Below are positions 46,158 to 55,609 of a DNA stretch of 64,000 bases, one piece after another. The position numbers were made by a program, and so were the translations under genes. The stretch is from Halorussus sp. MSC15.2 (GTDB taxonomy: Archaea; Halobacteriota; Halobacteria; Halobacteriales; Haladaptataceae): contig NZ_VSLZ01000003.1 of the NCBI RefSeq assembly GCF_010747475.1, forward strand, positions 372,001-436,000, in the 5' to 3' direction. The notes below the pieces were generated by a model that was not told the DNA's origin, made no database searches, and saw only the letters and a program-made list of their open reading frames with translations. Numbering within the stretch: position 1 is the stretch's first letter; each line of letters starts with the position of its first letter.

Positions 46158-47408
46158 ATGCACTCGAACTACTCCCGGCGGTCCTACCTCGCGCGAAGCG
46201 GCGTCGCTCTCGCCGGGGTCGGGTCGCTCTCCGGTTGCCTCGGAACGCTCCGGGGCGGCCGAGGAACGGTCACCTTCGGTTCCGTCCTGCCGACGTCGAT
46301 GGACGGACTACTCGGAGAACTCGGGACGGCACACACCAAGGCAGTCGAACAGGCCGTCGCGGACGTTCGACAGGCGGGCGGACCGCTGGACAGCGATATC
46401 GAACTACGCACGCACGACAGCAAGGTGGACGGCGAGACGGCAGTGGGCGAGTGCGAGAAACTCGTCTCGGAGGGTGCCGTCGGCTTCGTCGGCGCGCTGG
46501 TGAGCGACGTGTCGCTCGTCCTCGCGGACTTCGTGAGCGAGAACGACATCGTGCAGGTGAGTCCGTCCAGTACGACGCCGACGCTGGCCGCTCGCGGCTA
46601 CAACGACGACGTCAAGTTCGTGGGTCGGACCGCGCCCAACGACATCCAGCAGGCGTTCGTGATGGCGAAGGCGCTCAACGACGACAAACACGTCGGGGCC
46701 GACGACGTGGGGATTCTCTACCTCAACAACGCGTTCGGGAACAGTCTGGCCCAAGAGGTCGCCGCCGCGTTCGACGGACGAGTGACCGACCAAGTCACGT
46801 TCGAGGCCGGGAAGGACTCGTACGACGACACCATCGCGCAGGTCACCGGAGACGACCCGGACGCCATCGCGGTCGTGAGTTCGCCGGGGAGTACGAAGGG
46901 CGTCCTCCAACGGGGCGTCGAGAGCGGCTACGAGGGCGACTGGGTGCTGAGCGCGGGACTCATCCCGGACGCCCCGCCGCGATACTTCGAAGGGCTGTAC
47001 GGGGCCACGATGGCGTCCCAGCGCTCGACCGGTGCCCAGAAGTTGGCCCAGAAACTCGGCGACATCGCACCGCTCCCGCCGTACACGCAGCACGCCTACG
47101 ACGCGCTGTTCCTGCAGGCGCTCGCGGTCGAACGCGCGGGCGAGGCGACGCCAAAGGCGGTCGCGGAGAACCTCCGTGCGGTGTCGGGCGGCCGCGGCCA
47201 CACGGTCACGGTCGGCGAGTTCGGCCGGGCGAAGCAACTGCTCGACGCCGGACGCGAAATCAACTACGAGGGCGCGTCGAGCAGCGTGGACCTGAACGAG
47301 GACCTCGAACCGCTCAACCCCTACGTCATCCAGCGGGTGCGAGGCGGGACGGTCAGGGAACTCGAACTCGTGAAGACGTCGTTCTTCGAGGGGGCCACCG
47401 ATGAGTGA
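46158..47408 (+). CDS. Branched-chain amino-acid-type substrate-binding lipoprotein (BasB-like)
   Basis: A 416-residue exported binding protein of the Leu/Ile/Val type. The signal has twin Arg (SRRSYLARSG) and a lipobox LSGC with Cys27 as the lipid anchor. Then comes the Peripla_BP_6 fold: VTFGSVLPTSMDG, CEKLVSEGAVGFVGALVS, VSPSSTTPTLA and ILYLNNAFGNSLA. No permease follows. Instead its 3' end overlaps a transducer by 8 nt. This is the layout of H. salinarum BasB-BasT, where the lipoprotein presents ligand to the transducer. The ligand here is unknown. Confidence 0.92.
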   Translation: MHSNYSRRSYLARSGVALAGVGSLSGCLGTLRGGRGTVTFGSVLPTSMDGLLGELGTAHTKAVEQAVADVRQAGGPLDSDIELRTHDSKVDGETAVGECEKLVSEGAVGFVGALVSDVSLVLADFVSENDIVQVSPSSTTPTLAARGYNDDVKFVGRTAPNDIQQAFVMAKALNDDKHVGADDVGILYLNNAFGNSLAQEVAAAFDGRVTDQVTFEAGKDSYDDTIAQVTGDDPDAIAVVSSPGSTKGVLQRGVESGYEGDWVLSAGLIPDAPPRYFEGLYGATMASQRSTGAQKLAQKLGDIAPLPPYTQHAYDALFLQALAVERAGEATPKAVAENLRAVSGGRGHTVTVGEFGRAKQLLDAGREINYEGASSSVDLNEDLEPLNPYVIQRVRGGTVRELELVKTSFFEGATDE

Positions 47409-49839
47409 AAACGGAGTCCGCGACCGACTCGGGAGCGCAGTTAGCTGGTTGGAGCGACGCTTACCGAAGCGGATTCGCGGGAGCTACGCGGCCAAGTTCA
47501 ACCTCGTGTTGCTCCTCGTGGTCGTTCTGGTCGGTTCCATCGGCGCGTTCATCCACTTCGACACCCAGCGCATCGTGGAGGACGACACCGAGGCCGAGAT
47601 AACCGGTATCGCCCACGAGGAGGCCGACGCCGTGCGCAGTTGGGTGGAGAAGAAGAAATCGACGACCGGATTCATCGCGTCGTCGGTCGATTCCAGCGAC
47701 GAGGAGGCCGTCGGAACCCTGCTGGAGCAACGACTCGTCCAACTCCCCGGCGACGTACAGTCGATTCACTACCTCGACCCGTCCAGCGGCACGGTCGTCG
47801 AGAGCACCGACGACCAGAAGGTGGGGAAGACCATCAGCGACGACCAGACCCCGTGGGCCGGGAATCTCAGTGACGTGTCGGACGGGACCGTCAGCGTGTC
47901 CGCGCCGTACGAGGGGAAGTCGGGACCGGTCGTGGCGTTCGTCACGCCCGTCGGCGACGCCCGCGCGCTCGTTCTCACCGCGTCGCTCCAGAAGCGGTCG
48001 CTCGGGTTCAACTCGCCCATCGCGACCGGGGACGTGAAAGTGGTCAACTCCGAGGGCACCATCGTCCTCGACAACCGCAACGCGAACCTGCTGGACCAGT
48101 ACAGTGACGACGGGACGATGCCCGATGCGGTGGCGGCCGGGTTCGAGGGGAGTACCACCTTCCGAACCGTCTCGGCCCAGACCGGGATGGCCGAGGGCGA
48201 GTACGTGATGGCCACGACACCGGTCGTCGGGACCGACTGGGTCCTCACGTACCACGTCCCGAAGCAGCAGGCCTACGCGCTCCAGACGCAGGTGACGCGT
48301 AACATCGGCGGGCTATTGGTCGTGATGCTCGTGGGTCTGGGACTGGTTGCGGTCACTATCGGCCGCCGGACCGCCCAGTCGCTGGACATGCTCGCGGCGA
48401 AGGCCGACGCCATCGCGCACGGCGAACTCGACGTCGAACTCCCCGACACGACTCGCGACGACGAGATGGGGTCGCTGTTCGACTCGTTCGCGGCGATGCG
48501 GGCGTACCTGAACACGGTGGCCGACCAAGCGGGCGCGCTCGCCGACCAGAACTTCGACGACCCGGTCCTCGACGAGGACGTGCCGGGGACGTTCGGCGAG
48601 GCGCTCGACCGGATGGGCGACGACCTCGAAACGATGGTCACCGACATCGAACGCGCCCGCGACGAGGCCGAGGGCGCGAAGCAGGAGGCCGAAGCGCTCA
48701 GCGAGTCGCTGGTCCGGAAGGCCAACGAGTTCGGCGAGGTGATGGAGACGGCCGCCGACGGCGACCTCACCCAGCGGATGGACACCGACGGAGAGAGCGA
48801 GGCGATGGACCAGATAGCCGTGGAGTTCAACGAGATGATGGCCGAACTCGAGACCACCGTGGAGGACGTCCGCGACTTCGCCGAGAACGTCGCCAGCGCG
48901 AGCGAGGAGGTCACCGCCCGGACCGCGGACATCGAGGACACCAGCCAGCAGGTCAGCGAGGCTAGCCAACAGCTCTCCGAAGGGGCGCGCGAACAGCAGG
49001 AGAGCCTCGACACCACGTCGAGCGAGATAAGCACCCTCTCGGCGACCATCGAGGAGGTCGCCGCTTCGGCCAACGAGGTCACGGAGGCGGCCGAGAGCAC
49101 CCAGTCGCTCGGCGAGGACGGCCGCGAGGCCGCCCGAGAGGCCATCGAGACGATGAACAGAATCGAGTCCGAGACCGAGGACACCGTCGAACAGATAGAC
49201 GGTCTCCAGTCAGAGATGGAGCAAATAGGCGAGATAGTCGACCTCATCCGCGACATCGCCGACCAGACCAACCTGCTCGCGCTCAACGCCAACATCGAGG
49301 CGGCGGCCGCCGACGGGTCGAGCGACGGGTTCGAGGTCGTCGCCAATGAGATAAAGGCGCTCGCGCAGGAGTCCAAGGACGCCGTCGAGGACATCGAGGA
49401 CCAGATAGCGGAAATTCGAGGTGAGACCGACGAGACGGTCGCCGACATCCGGGAGACTCAGAGTCAGGTCTCCTCGGGCGTCGAGACTGTCAACGAGGCC
49501 CAGCAGTCGCTCGAATCCATCGTCGAGAACGTCGAGGAGACCGCGGTCGGCATCCAGCAGATAAACTCCGCCACCGACGAGCAGGCCGCCTCGACCGAGG
49601 AAGTGGTGAGCATGATGGACGAAGTGACTCGCCTCAGCGAACAGTCGGCCGACGAGGCCGAGGAAGTCGCCATGGCGACCGAAGAGCAGTCGGCGGCGGT
49701 GTCTGAAGTCACCGAGAGCGCCGACCACTTGGCGCGGCAGGCCGACGAGTTGATGGAGATGCTAGAGGACTTCCGCGTGGACCGCGACGCCGACGAACTC
49801 GGCGAGCGAGACGCGGCGACGGTGTCCCGGACGGAGTAG
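47401..49839 (+). CDS. Htr methyl-accepting transducer (BasT-like)
   Basis: An 812-residue chemoreceptor: TM1 (about 30-52), extracellular Cache-like region (60-295, with DWVLTYHVPKQQAYALQ closing it), TM2 (about 302-322), HAMP pair and the cytoplasmic MA hairpin with tip IADQTNLLALNANIEAAAAD. Many Glu-Glu/Gln pairs on the helices are candidate methylation sites. It begins inside the binding-protein stop, so the two are made together. The presumed role is to sense the ligand-bound lipoprotein and signal CheA/CheW. The extracellular domain layout resembles the frameshifted transducer at 26.6 kb. Confidence 0.95.
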   Translation: MSENGVRDRLGSAVSWLERRLPKRIRGSYAAKFNLVLLLVVVLVGSIGAFIHFDTQRIVEDDTEAEITGIAHEEADAVRSWVEKKKSTTGFIASSVDSSDEEAVGTLLEQRLVQLPGDVQSIHYLDPSSGTVVESTDDQKVGKTISDDQTPWAGNLSDVSDGTVSVSAPYEGKSGPVVAFVTPVGDARALVLTASLQKRSLGFNSPIATGDVKVVNSEGTIVLDNRNANLLDQYSDDGTMPDAVAAGFEGSTTFRTVSAQTGMAEGEYVMATTPVVGTDWVLTYHVPKQQAYALQTQVTRNIGGLLVVMLVGLGLVAVTIGRRTAQSLDMLAAKADAIAHGELDVELPDTTRDDEMGSLFDSFAAMRAYLNTVADQAGALADQNFDDPVLDEDVPGTFGEALDRMGDDLETMVTDIERARDEAEGAKQEAEALSESLVRKANEFGEVMETAADGDLTQRMDTDGESEAMDQIAVEFNEMMAELETTVEDVRDFAENVASASEEVTARTADIEDTSQQVSEASQQLSEGAREQQESLDTTSSEISTLSATIEEVAASANEVTEAAESTQSLGEDGREAAREAIETMNRIESETEDTVEQIDGLQSEMEQIGEIVDLIRDIADQTNLLALNANIEAAAADGSSDGFEVVANEIKALAQESKDAVEDIEDQIAEIRGETDETVADIRETQSQVSSGVETVNEAQQSLESIVENVEETAVGIQQINSATDEQAASTEEVVSMMDEVTRLSEQSADEAEEVAMATEEQSAAVSEVTESADHLARQADELMEMLEDFRVDRDADELGERDAATVSRTE

Positions 49840-49930
49840 CCGCGGTCCGACCGACTCGTTCTCACTCGGCGTCCGAGCGTTCGAACGACGGGTCGGAGGA
49901 GTCGGCGCGGCGGTGCCGATACCCTGCGGT

Positions 49931-50467
49931 TCAGGCCCCACCGCCGCCGCCGTCCTCCTCGTCGCCGTCGAGTCGCTCCACCGCGACGTCGAGGAAGTTG
50001 GCGAGGCCGGGGACGAGTTCGTGGGTCTGGAGTCGGTAGAAGTCGCCGCCTCCGCACGGTTCGCCGCCGACGACGCGGTAGAGCGACCGCGGCGGCACGG
50101 GGTCGCCCACGAACGCCGCCGTGTCCTCGAAGCCACCGATGGAGTTCGGGTCGCCGCCGAAGAACCCCTCCGTCTCCGTCGGGTCGATGACGGTGGCGTC
50201 GTAGGATATCCACTGGTCGTCGGCGGACTCGGGCACCTCCGGGAAGCAGGCGTCCGGCGGGCGGAACCCGGGTTGGTTCGGTTCGGAGACCAACACGACC
50301 CGATTAGCGAAATCGGCTTCCAACAGGTCCACCCGAGGGACGACCATCCGGAAATACTGTACACCGCCGCCCTCCTGTGCGGCGACGCCTCCGGCCAGTC
50401 CGGCGACCCCGAACGACGCCGCGCCCGCGCGACGGAGGAAGCCGCGTCTGTCGAGTTGCTCGTCCAT
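49931..50467 (-). CDS. Tat-exported protein of unknown function
   Basis: A 178-residue protein with a twin-arginine signal (LDRRGFLRRAGAASFGVAGL, then a hydrophobic stretch ending AAQEGG). The mature part is acidic with two Cys-containing loops (DACFPEV, GGEPCGGGDFYRL) and a Gly-rich tail. No recognised domain. Two minor features argue for a folded secreted protein: a repeated Gly-Glu-Asp-rich composition and the conserved-looking DPTETEGFFGGDPNSIGG segment. Function unknown. Confidence 0.7.
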   Translation of the reverse strand: MDEQLDRRGFLRRAGAASFGVAGLAGGVAAQEGGGVQYFRMVVPRVDLLEADFANRVVLVSEPNQPGFRPPDACFPEVPESADDQWISYDATVIDPTETEGFFGGDPNSIGGFEDTAAFVGDPVPPRSLYRVVGGEPCGGGDFYRLQTHELVPGLANFLDVAVERLDGDEEDGGGGGA

Positions 50468-50520
50468 GGCACCAAAAGCAGGGGCGCGACGTCAATAATC
50501 GTTGTTGCCGCGGGGTCCGG

Positions 50521-51147
50521 TCACTCGTCGTCGAGGTCGAATCGGTCGGCCGCCGACTCGAAACTGGTCTCGAACTGCTCGCGCGACCGGCGGCCCTCCT
50601 TCTCGGCGATGGCCTCTGGGTCGGGGTTCACGTCGTCGTCGATGCGCGCCCACGACTTGTGGACCTTGGCGTGACACCAGCGACAGAGGTACACCGTAAT
50701 CTCGTGGCCGACGGTCTCGCCGCCGCCCGCGTACGAGAGGTGGTGTTCCTCCAGCAGCGGTCGCTCCTCGGAGTGGGCCATCCGGCGCTCTTCCAGACCG
50801 CACCGCACGCACTCGCGGTCCCGGTTCCGACACCGGAAGTGGGGGCACGACTCCCAGTCCCAGTCGCCGCTCCCGGAGACACCGTCAGAGTGACCCTCTT
50901 CCGAGCCTCCGGTCGCTTCGCTTCCGGAGACCCCGCTCGCTTTCGAGGCGCACGACGCCTCGCTGTCGGGGTCGACGACGGGACACCGCAGGTCGTCGCG
51001 CCTGCGCTCGCGGGCGAACTCCGGGTCCTGTTCGGGGTGTTCGAAGGCGTACCGGCACTTGCCCTCGTCGGTGAGGTGGTCGCAGACCCCGGCGTGGTCG
51101 TAGGGGTCGTCCACGCCGACGGGGGTTCCGGAGGGCGTCTCCTTCAT
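50521..51147 (-). CDS. HNH-like zinc protein (DUF7097-like)
   Basis: A 208-residue protein. The N-terminal half has Cys pairs (CDHLTDEGKCRYAF; DDLRCPVVD). The C-terminal half has a clear HNH-like zinc block: CRNRDRECVRCGLEE, LLEEHHLSYAGGGE and VYLCRWCHAKVHKSWARI. Such folds cut or bind DNA. The family resembles haloarchaeal DUF7097, named from memory. Whether the His pair forms an active nuclease is open. Confidence 0.75.
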   Translation of the reverse strand: MKETPSGTPVGVDDPYDHAGVCDHLTDEGKCRYAFEHPEQDPEFARERRRDDLRCPVVDPDSEASCASKASGVSGSEATGGSEEGHSDGVSGSGDWDWESCPHFRCRNRDRECVRCGLEERRMAHSEERPLLEEHHLSYAGGGETVGHEITVYLCRWCHAKVHKSWARIDDDVNPDPEAIAEKEGRRSREQFETSFESAADRFDLDDE

Positions 51148-51282
51148 GCCTCGTCACTGGTTCGGGCGGCGTCGGATAAAAACGGTCGGGCTATCGTTCT
51201 GAACGCGCCCCGAGCGACGCCGCTGGTAAACGATAGACACAACACGGTCGAGTCGGCCCCTTCTCACGGAGTTTCAAGTTTC

Positions 51283-52359
51283 ATGTCCGAGAACGAGCGA
51301 CCCGAACCGTTCACGTACGACGGGGAGGTCCCGCCCGGCGAGACGCGCCACGTTCGATACGAGGTCGGAGAGACCTACCTCGGCGACCCCGTCGAGGTCC
51401 CGATAACGATAATCAACGGGACAGAGGCGGGACCGAACGTGTTTCTCACGGCCGCGATTCACGGCGACGAACTCAACGGCGTGAAGGTGGTGCAGGAGGT
51501 CGCGGACCGCTACGACCCCGACGACCTCCACGGCACGCTGGTCTGTCTCCACGTCGTGAACGTTCCCGGCTACCTCGCCCAACAGCGCGACATCCCCATC
51601 TACGACCAAGACATCAACCGCTCGTTCCCCGGCAAAGAGCGGAGCAACACGGCCGAGCGCATGGCGAACAAAATCTATCGCCGGTTCGTCAGTCAGTGCG
51701 ATTTGGGCATCGACTTCCACACCTCGACGCGCAACCGGACGACGATGTACCACATCCGCGCGGACGTCTCGAACCCGGCGGTGGACCGACTGGCCCACGC
51801 CTTCAACGCCAACGTCATCCTCGACGGGGAAGGCGAGGAGACGTCGCTCCGGTCGGTCGCCACCGGCGACGGTATCCCGACCATCACGGTGGAGATGGGC
51901 AAGGCCCACCGCTTTCAGCGACCCCTCATCGACAAGGCGGTCGAAGGAGTGAACAACGTCCTCGCCGAGTACGACGTCCTCCCGGACGAACCCGTAACCT
52001 CGGCGAAGTGGCACAAAGTGCTGGGCGGCGAGCAGGAGAAACGCTGGTTGCGCGCCGAGACCGGCGGACTCGTAGAGATGGAGTGGGGACCGTATCCGCT
52101 CGTCCACGAGGGCGACACCATCTGTACGATTACCGACCACTTCAAGCGGGAGGAACACCCGATAACGGCCCCGTTCACCGGCATCATCGTCGGCGTACTG
52201 GAGAACCCGGTGGCGTTACCCGGCCACCCGCTCTGTCACCTCGCGCGAATCGACCGCGAGACCCACGCCGAGATAGAGACCGAAATCGAACGCGGCGAGT
52301 TCGACGGCTACCGAACGCTCGGTCTCCGCGAGATGGCCGACCGCGAGCAGACGGAGTGA
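51283..52359 (+). CDS. Succinylglutamate desuccinylase/aspartoacylase-like zinc hydrolase
   Basis: A 358-residue metallo-hydrolase: zinc ligands His60 and Glu63 in AAIHGDELNGV, a third His in GIDFHTSTRNRTT (about 147), and the glutamate in ITVEMGKA. The C-terminal part (about 250-358) is a beta-rich lid with PLVHEGDTICTIT and the PFTGIIVG lipoyl-like turn. Members remove acyl groups from amino acids. The substrate is not readable. ATG at 51283; the longer frame upstream is the antisense shadow of the HNH gene. Confidence 0.92.
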   Translation: MSENERPEPFTYDGEVPPGETRHVRYEVGETYLGDPVEVPITIINGTEAGPNVFLTAAIHGDELNGVKVVQEVADRYDPDDLHGTLVCLHVVNVPGYLAQQRDIPIYDQDINRSFPGKERSNTAERMANKIYRRFVSQCDLGIDFHTSTRNRTTMYHIRADVSNPAVDRLAHAFNANVILDGEGEETSLRSVATGDGIPTITVEMGKAHRFQRPLIDKAVEGVNNVLAEYDVLPDEPVTSAKWHKVLGGEQEKRWLRAETGGLVEMEWGPYPLVHEGDTICTITDHFKREEHPITAPFTGIIVGVLENPVALPGHPLCHLARIDRETHAEIETEIERGEFDGYRTLGLREMADREQTE

Positions 52360-52477
52360 CGACGTAACTCCGAATCTCGGACGGGGTGTCGTCGAACACG
52401 GTTCCGTCGGTGAGAGGAACGTTCTGACAGAAGTAACGGCGTGTGCACAACCGTAGCGGCGGTCTCGGAGAAGTGCG

Positions 52478-52789
52478 TCAGTCGGCGTGCGGCGCGCCGT
52501 TCGTCGTCGAGTCGGTCGAGCGCGAGACCTCGGAGTCCGACGAGGAGTTGTAGGGGTGGGGCGAGCGGAGCGCGGCGATGAGACTCCACATGACGCCAGT
52601 AAGGACGGACCCGACCGCGGACATGGTCATACCGAGCGTGAAGAAGGCCGTGCCGTAGACGAATCCGATTGTGGCGGACGGGAGCGCGGTGCCCAACGGG
52701 ACGTTGGCCATCGAATCGCGGAGGGTCGGGACGAGGACGACGAGCGAGAAGACGCTCCCGCAGAGGAAGACGGCGTCTTGCCAAATCAT
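52478..52789 (-). CDS. Small three-helix membrane protein
   Basis: A 103-residue protein: MIWQDAVFLCGSVFSLVVLV is helix 1, VPLGTALPSATIGFVYGTAFFTLGM is helix 2, TMSAVGSVLTGVMWSLIAAL is helix 3, and the polar tail is Ser/Thr/Asp-rich. Similar short membrane proteins occur in many haloarchaea. Function unknown. A TATA-like ttttaaaatt (minus, about 52857-52866) and a perfect inverted repeat (52868-52889) upstream suggest regulated transcription. Confidence 0.75.
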   Translation of the reverse strand: MIWQDAVFLCGSVFSLVVLVPTLRDSMANVPLGTALPSATIGFVYGTAFFTLGMTMSAVGSVLTGVMWSLIAALRSPHPYNSSSDSEVSRSTDSTTNGAPHAD

Positions 52790-53175
52790 GGTTTTCGGTG
52801 CGGTGATACGAGCGATTCGGTGGGCGTTTCGGTCATCGACTCAATGTAGACGGAGGAATTTTAAAAGGTTTACTCAATGGCGAGTAAACAATCCATTACA
52901 GTTCGAGACGGTACCGCTACCCACGGTTCAAGCACTCACGAAGGGCGTTCCGTCGCGCCGGACTCGACAGTAGGTGGTCGTTGTAGTGGAGGAGTCGGAC
53001 ACACTCGCTCACCGATGAAAGCGGGCTAGATTGGCTGTGAGTCCGTTATTCCGGGCTTGACGCCGACATCCCGTCAGTTGCAGTTCGTTGCAACGGTCCC
53101 GAACCTGTTCGGCAACGCCCGCGCGAGTCCTCGGCGACGGAAACGCTTTTGCCGACGCCGGGAACACCTCCGGGC
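52790..53175. other. Intergenic region with promoter and inverted repeat
   Basis: 386 bases without a convincing gene. It holds the leftward promoter of the membrane protein, an inverted repeat at 52868-52889 and, further right, a degenerate stretch where I see no open frame of length. DUF192 starts at its end. Confidence 0.4.
52868..52889. promoter_or_regulatory. Perfect 8-6-8 inverted repeat next to a TATA box
   Basis: gtttactc and gagtaaac separated by aatggc. It lies immediately upstream of the TATA-like box that drives the leftward membrane gene, a typical operator position for a dimeric factor. Confidence 0.5.
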
Positions 53176-53526
53176 GTGCGATTAGTACACGAGTCTGACA
53201 GTCGGAGCGAGACCCTCGCCACCGAGGTCGAGACCGCCGACTCGTTCCTCTCGAAGGCGAGGGGGCTGATGTTCCGGCGGTCGGTTCCCGACGACTACGC
53301 GCTGGTCTTCCGGTTCGACGACGTGGCGAGTCGAGACGTTCACATGGTGTTCGTCCCCTTCCCGCTGGACGTGCTGTGGCTTCAGAACGGCGAGGTGACG
53401 CGGACGGAGCGCCTCTCGCCGTGGACCGGACTAGCGGAGGCCGAGGCAGACCAGTTGGTCGAACTTCCCGCAGGGAGCGCAGACGACGTAGCGGTCGGCG
53501 ACGAAGTCCGCGTCGTCCGGGGGTAA
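53176..53526 (+). CDS. DUF192 family protein
   Basis: A 116-residue DUF192 protein starting at GTG (VRLVHESDSRSETLATEVE). Family blocks: FLSKARGLMFRRSVPDDYALVF and DVHMVFVPFPLDVLWLQNGEV. A TTG start 27 nt upstream is possible but less likely. DUF192 proteins are small beta-rich proteins of unknown role, often secreted in bacteria. No signal is seen here. Confidence 0.85.
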   Translation: MRLVHESDSRSETLATEVETADSFLSKARGLMFRRSVPDDYALVFRFDDVASRDVHMVFVPFPLDVLWLQNGEVTRTERLSPWTGLAEAEADQLVELPAGSADDVAVGDEVRVVRG

Positions 53527-53535
53527 CGCCGGTCC

Positions 53536-53551
53536 GACAGACCGGTCTGTC
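53536..53551. repeat. Perfect palindrome, copy 2
   Basis: gacagaccggtctgtc, 16 bp, perfect. It lies ten bases after the DUF192 stop and before the LeuA-type gene. A near-identical copy is at 25507-25522. Confidence 0.5.
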
Positions 53552-53608
53552 ACAAAGGCCCGCTTAACTACGGCCGAGCGAAACGGGAGGCGTGGTCAAT
53601 CATGGCCA

Positions 53609-55200
53609 GTGAACGATTTATTCGGGGGTCCCCCCGATAACACATCTCCATCGAACCGCGACGAACAGCACGAAGAACGCGACGACGGACTCGCTGATTC
53701 GAACGTGAAACTCCTCGATACTACGCTCCGCGACGGCGAACAGGCCCCGGGCATCTCGCTCACGCCCGACGAGAAGGCCGAGATAGCCGCGGCGCTCGAC
53801 CGCGCGGGAGTCGCCGTCGTCGAGGCCGGGAGCGCCTGCACCGGCGAGGTAGAGCGCGAGACCATCCAGCGCGTGACGGACCTCGATTTGGACGCCCGGG
53901 TCACCAGTTTCGCCCGCGGCGTCCGGAACGACGTGGACCTCGCGCTGGACTGCGGCGTGGACGGCGTGAACCTCGTCGTCCCCGCCAGCGACCGCCACGT
54001 CGAGGGGAAGGTCGGGACGACCCGCGACGAGGTGGTCGAGACGACCGCCGACCTCGTGGCGTACGCACGCGACCACGGTCTCTGGGTCGAGGTCATCGGA
54101 GAGGACGGGTCGCGGGCCGACCTCGACTTCCTCGAACGACTCGCCGAGGCCGCACACGACGCGGGCGCGGACCGCTTCTGCTACGCCGACACCGTGGGCC
54201 ACGCCGGACCCGAACACACCCGCGAGGCGGTCTCCCGACTCGCCGACCTCGGGCCGACCAGTACCCACACTCACGACGACCTCGGACTCGCCGTGACGAA
54301 CGCCCTCGCCAGCGTCGCGGCGGCGCGGACCTCGTCCACGCCACGGTCAACGGCGTCGGCGAGCGCGCCGGCAACGTCGCGCTCGAAGAGGTCGCCATCG
54401 CACTCGCCCACTGTTACGACGTGGAGACGGTCGAGACGACCGAACTCTACGACCTCGCCCGGACAGTCGCGGACGCGACCGACGTGGCGCTCGCGCCGAA
54501 CAAGGCGGTCGTCGGCGAGAACGCGTTCGCCCACGAGTCGGGCATCCACACCGACGGTACCCTCAAAGACGAGCAGATGTACGAACCCTACCCGCCCGAG
54601 ACGGTCGGCAGGGAGCGACGCCTCGTCCTCGGCAAGCACACTGGCCGGGCGGGCGCGAAGGCCGCGCTCTCCGAACACGACGTCGAGGTGAGCGACGACG
54701 AACTCCGCGAGGTCGTCACCCGCGTACAGGACCTCGCCGAGCGGAACAAGCGCGTGACCGACGCCGACCTGCTCGCCATCGCCGAGGACGTGCAGGGCCG
54801 CGAGCGCGACCGACGCGTCGAACTCCGGGAACTCACCGCCACCAGCGGCGGGCGCATCCCGACCGCGAGCGTCAGACTCGACGTGGACGGCGACGAGCGC
54901 GTCGCCAGCGGCACCGGCGACGGGCCGGTAGACGCCGCGGTCACCGCGGTCAGGACGGCGGTGGGCGACTCGGACGCCGCGACGGACTTCCAACTCGAAT
55001 CCTACCACGTGGACGCGATTACCGGCGGCACCGACGCGGTGGTCACGGTCGAAGTCGAGATGCGCCGTGGCGACCGGTCGGTGACCGTCGCGTCCAGTGA
55101 CGGCGACATCACCCGAGCGAGCGTCACCGCGATGGTGGACGCGCTCGACCGACTGCTCCCGGCCGAACCCGAGACCGAGACCGCGGTCGCCGACGACTGA
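53609..55200 (+). pseudogene. 2-isopropylmalate/citramalate synthase-type enzyme, one frameshift
   Basis: An enzyme of the LeuA/CimA family that condenses acetyl-CoA with a 2-oxo acid. From GTG at 53609 (or GTG 53705, where the usual LeuA start KLLDTTLRDGEQAPG begins) the TIM barrel runs well to HTHDDLGLAVTNALASVAA. At 54322-54323 a G is missing (ggc where gggc is expected). The next frame continues with an ALEEVAIAL... block, the AFAHESGIHTDGTL motif, LVLGKHTGRAGAKAAL and the regulatory dimer domain to 55200. One deletion explains all. Product could be citramalate synthase (Ile route) or IPMS (Leu route); the sequence does not decide. Confidence 0.88.
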
Positions 55201-55209
55201 GCGGTCAGT

Positions 55210-55491
55210 TCACTCGTCGTCTCGAAGCGCGGCCGCGACTGCTTCGAGTTCCGCCTTCCGGAACGCGCTCCCCGCGCTCTCCGGGTCGTCCTCGTCCGCA
55301 ATGCCGATTTTCCACAGAATACCTGCCCGCATCTGGGACTTCGACGGGAGACGGTTCGCGTCGATGTCGTAGTCCACCGCGTCGCAGATGGCCGCGAGGG
55401 CCTCCTTGGTGAAGGCGGTCGATTCGACGCGCTCGTACCTGCCGACGGTCTCCCGGATTTCGTTTCTGAGGTCGTCTACGGTCGGTGACAT
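55210..55491 (-). CDS. Conserved small hypothetical protein
   Basis: A 93-residue acidic protein starting MSPTVDDLRNEIRETVGRYE. It is mostly helical: residues 5-35 and 50-90 look amphipathic, with a middle RLPSKSQMRAGILWKIGIAD segment. I recognise no family. A longer frame to 55776 lies opposite the TspO gene and is excluded. It is convergent with the synthase gene upstream. Confidence 0.6.
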   Translation of the reverse strand: MSPTVDDLRNEIRETVGRYERVESTAFTKEALAAICDAVDYDIDANRLPSKSQMRAGILWKIGIADEDDPESAGSAFRKAELEAVAAALRDDE

Positions 55492-55609
55492 ACGGACAGA
55501 GATGGGGAGGGTCGCCCTGTAAGTTGCGGTGGTGCGTCGGGATTCGCGCCCGGGAGCATCCGTCCTGCGACCCTCCATCCCTTTCCCCGCTCCCCACTTA
55601 GGTGGTCGC

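Noticed and set aside
53162-53175. TTG start for DUF192 at 53149
   Set aside because: GTG at 53176 gives the usual RLVHE N-terminus; the added residues (MPTPGTPPG) are not family-like.
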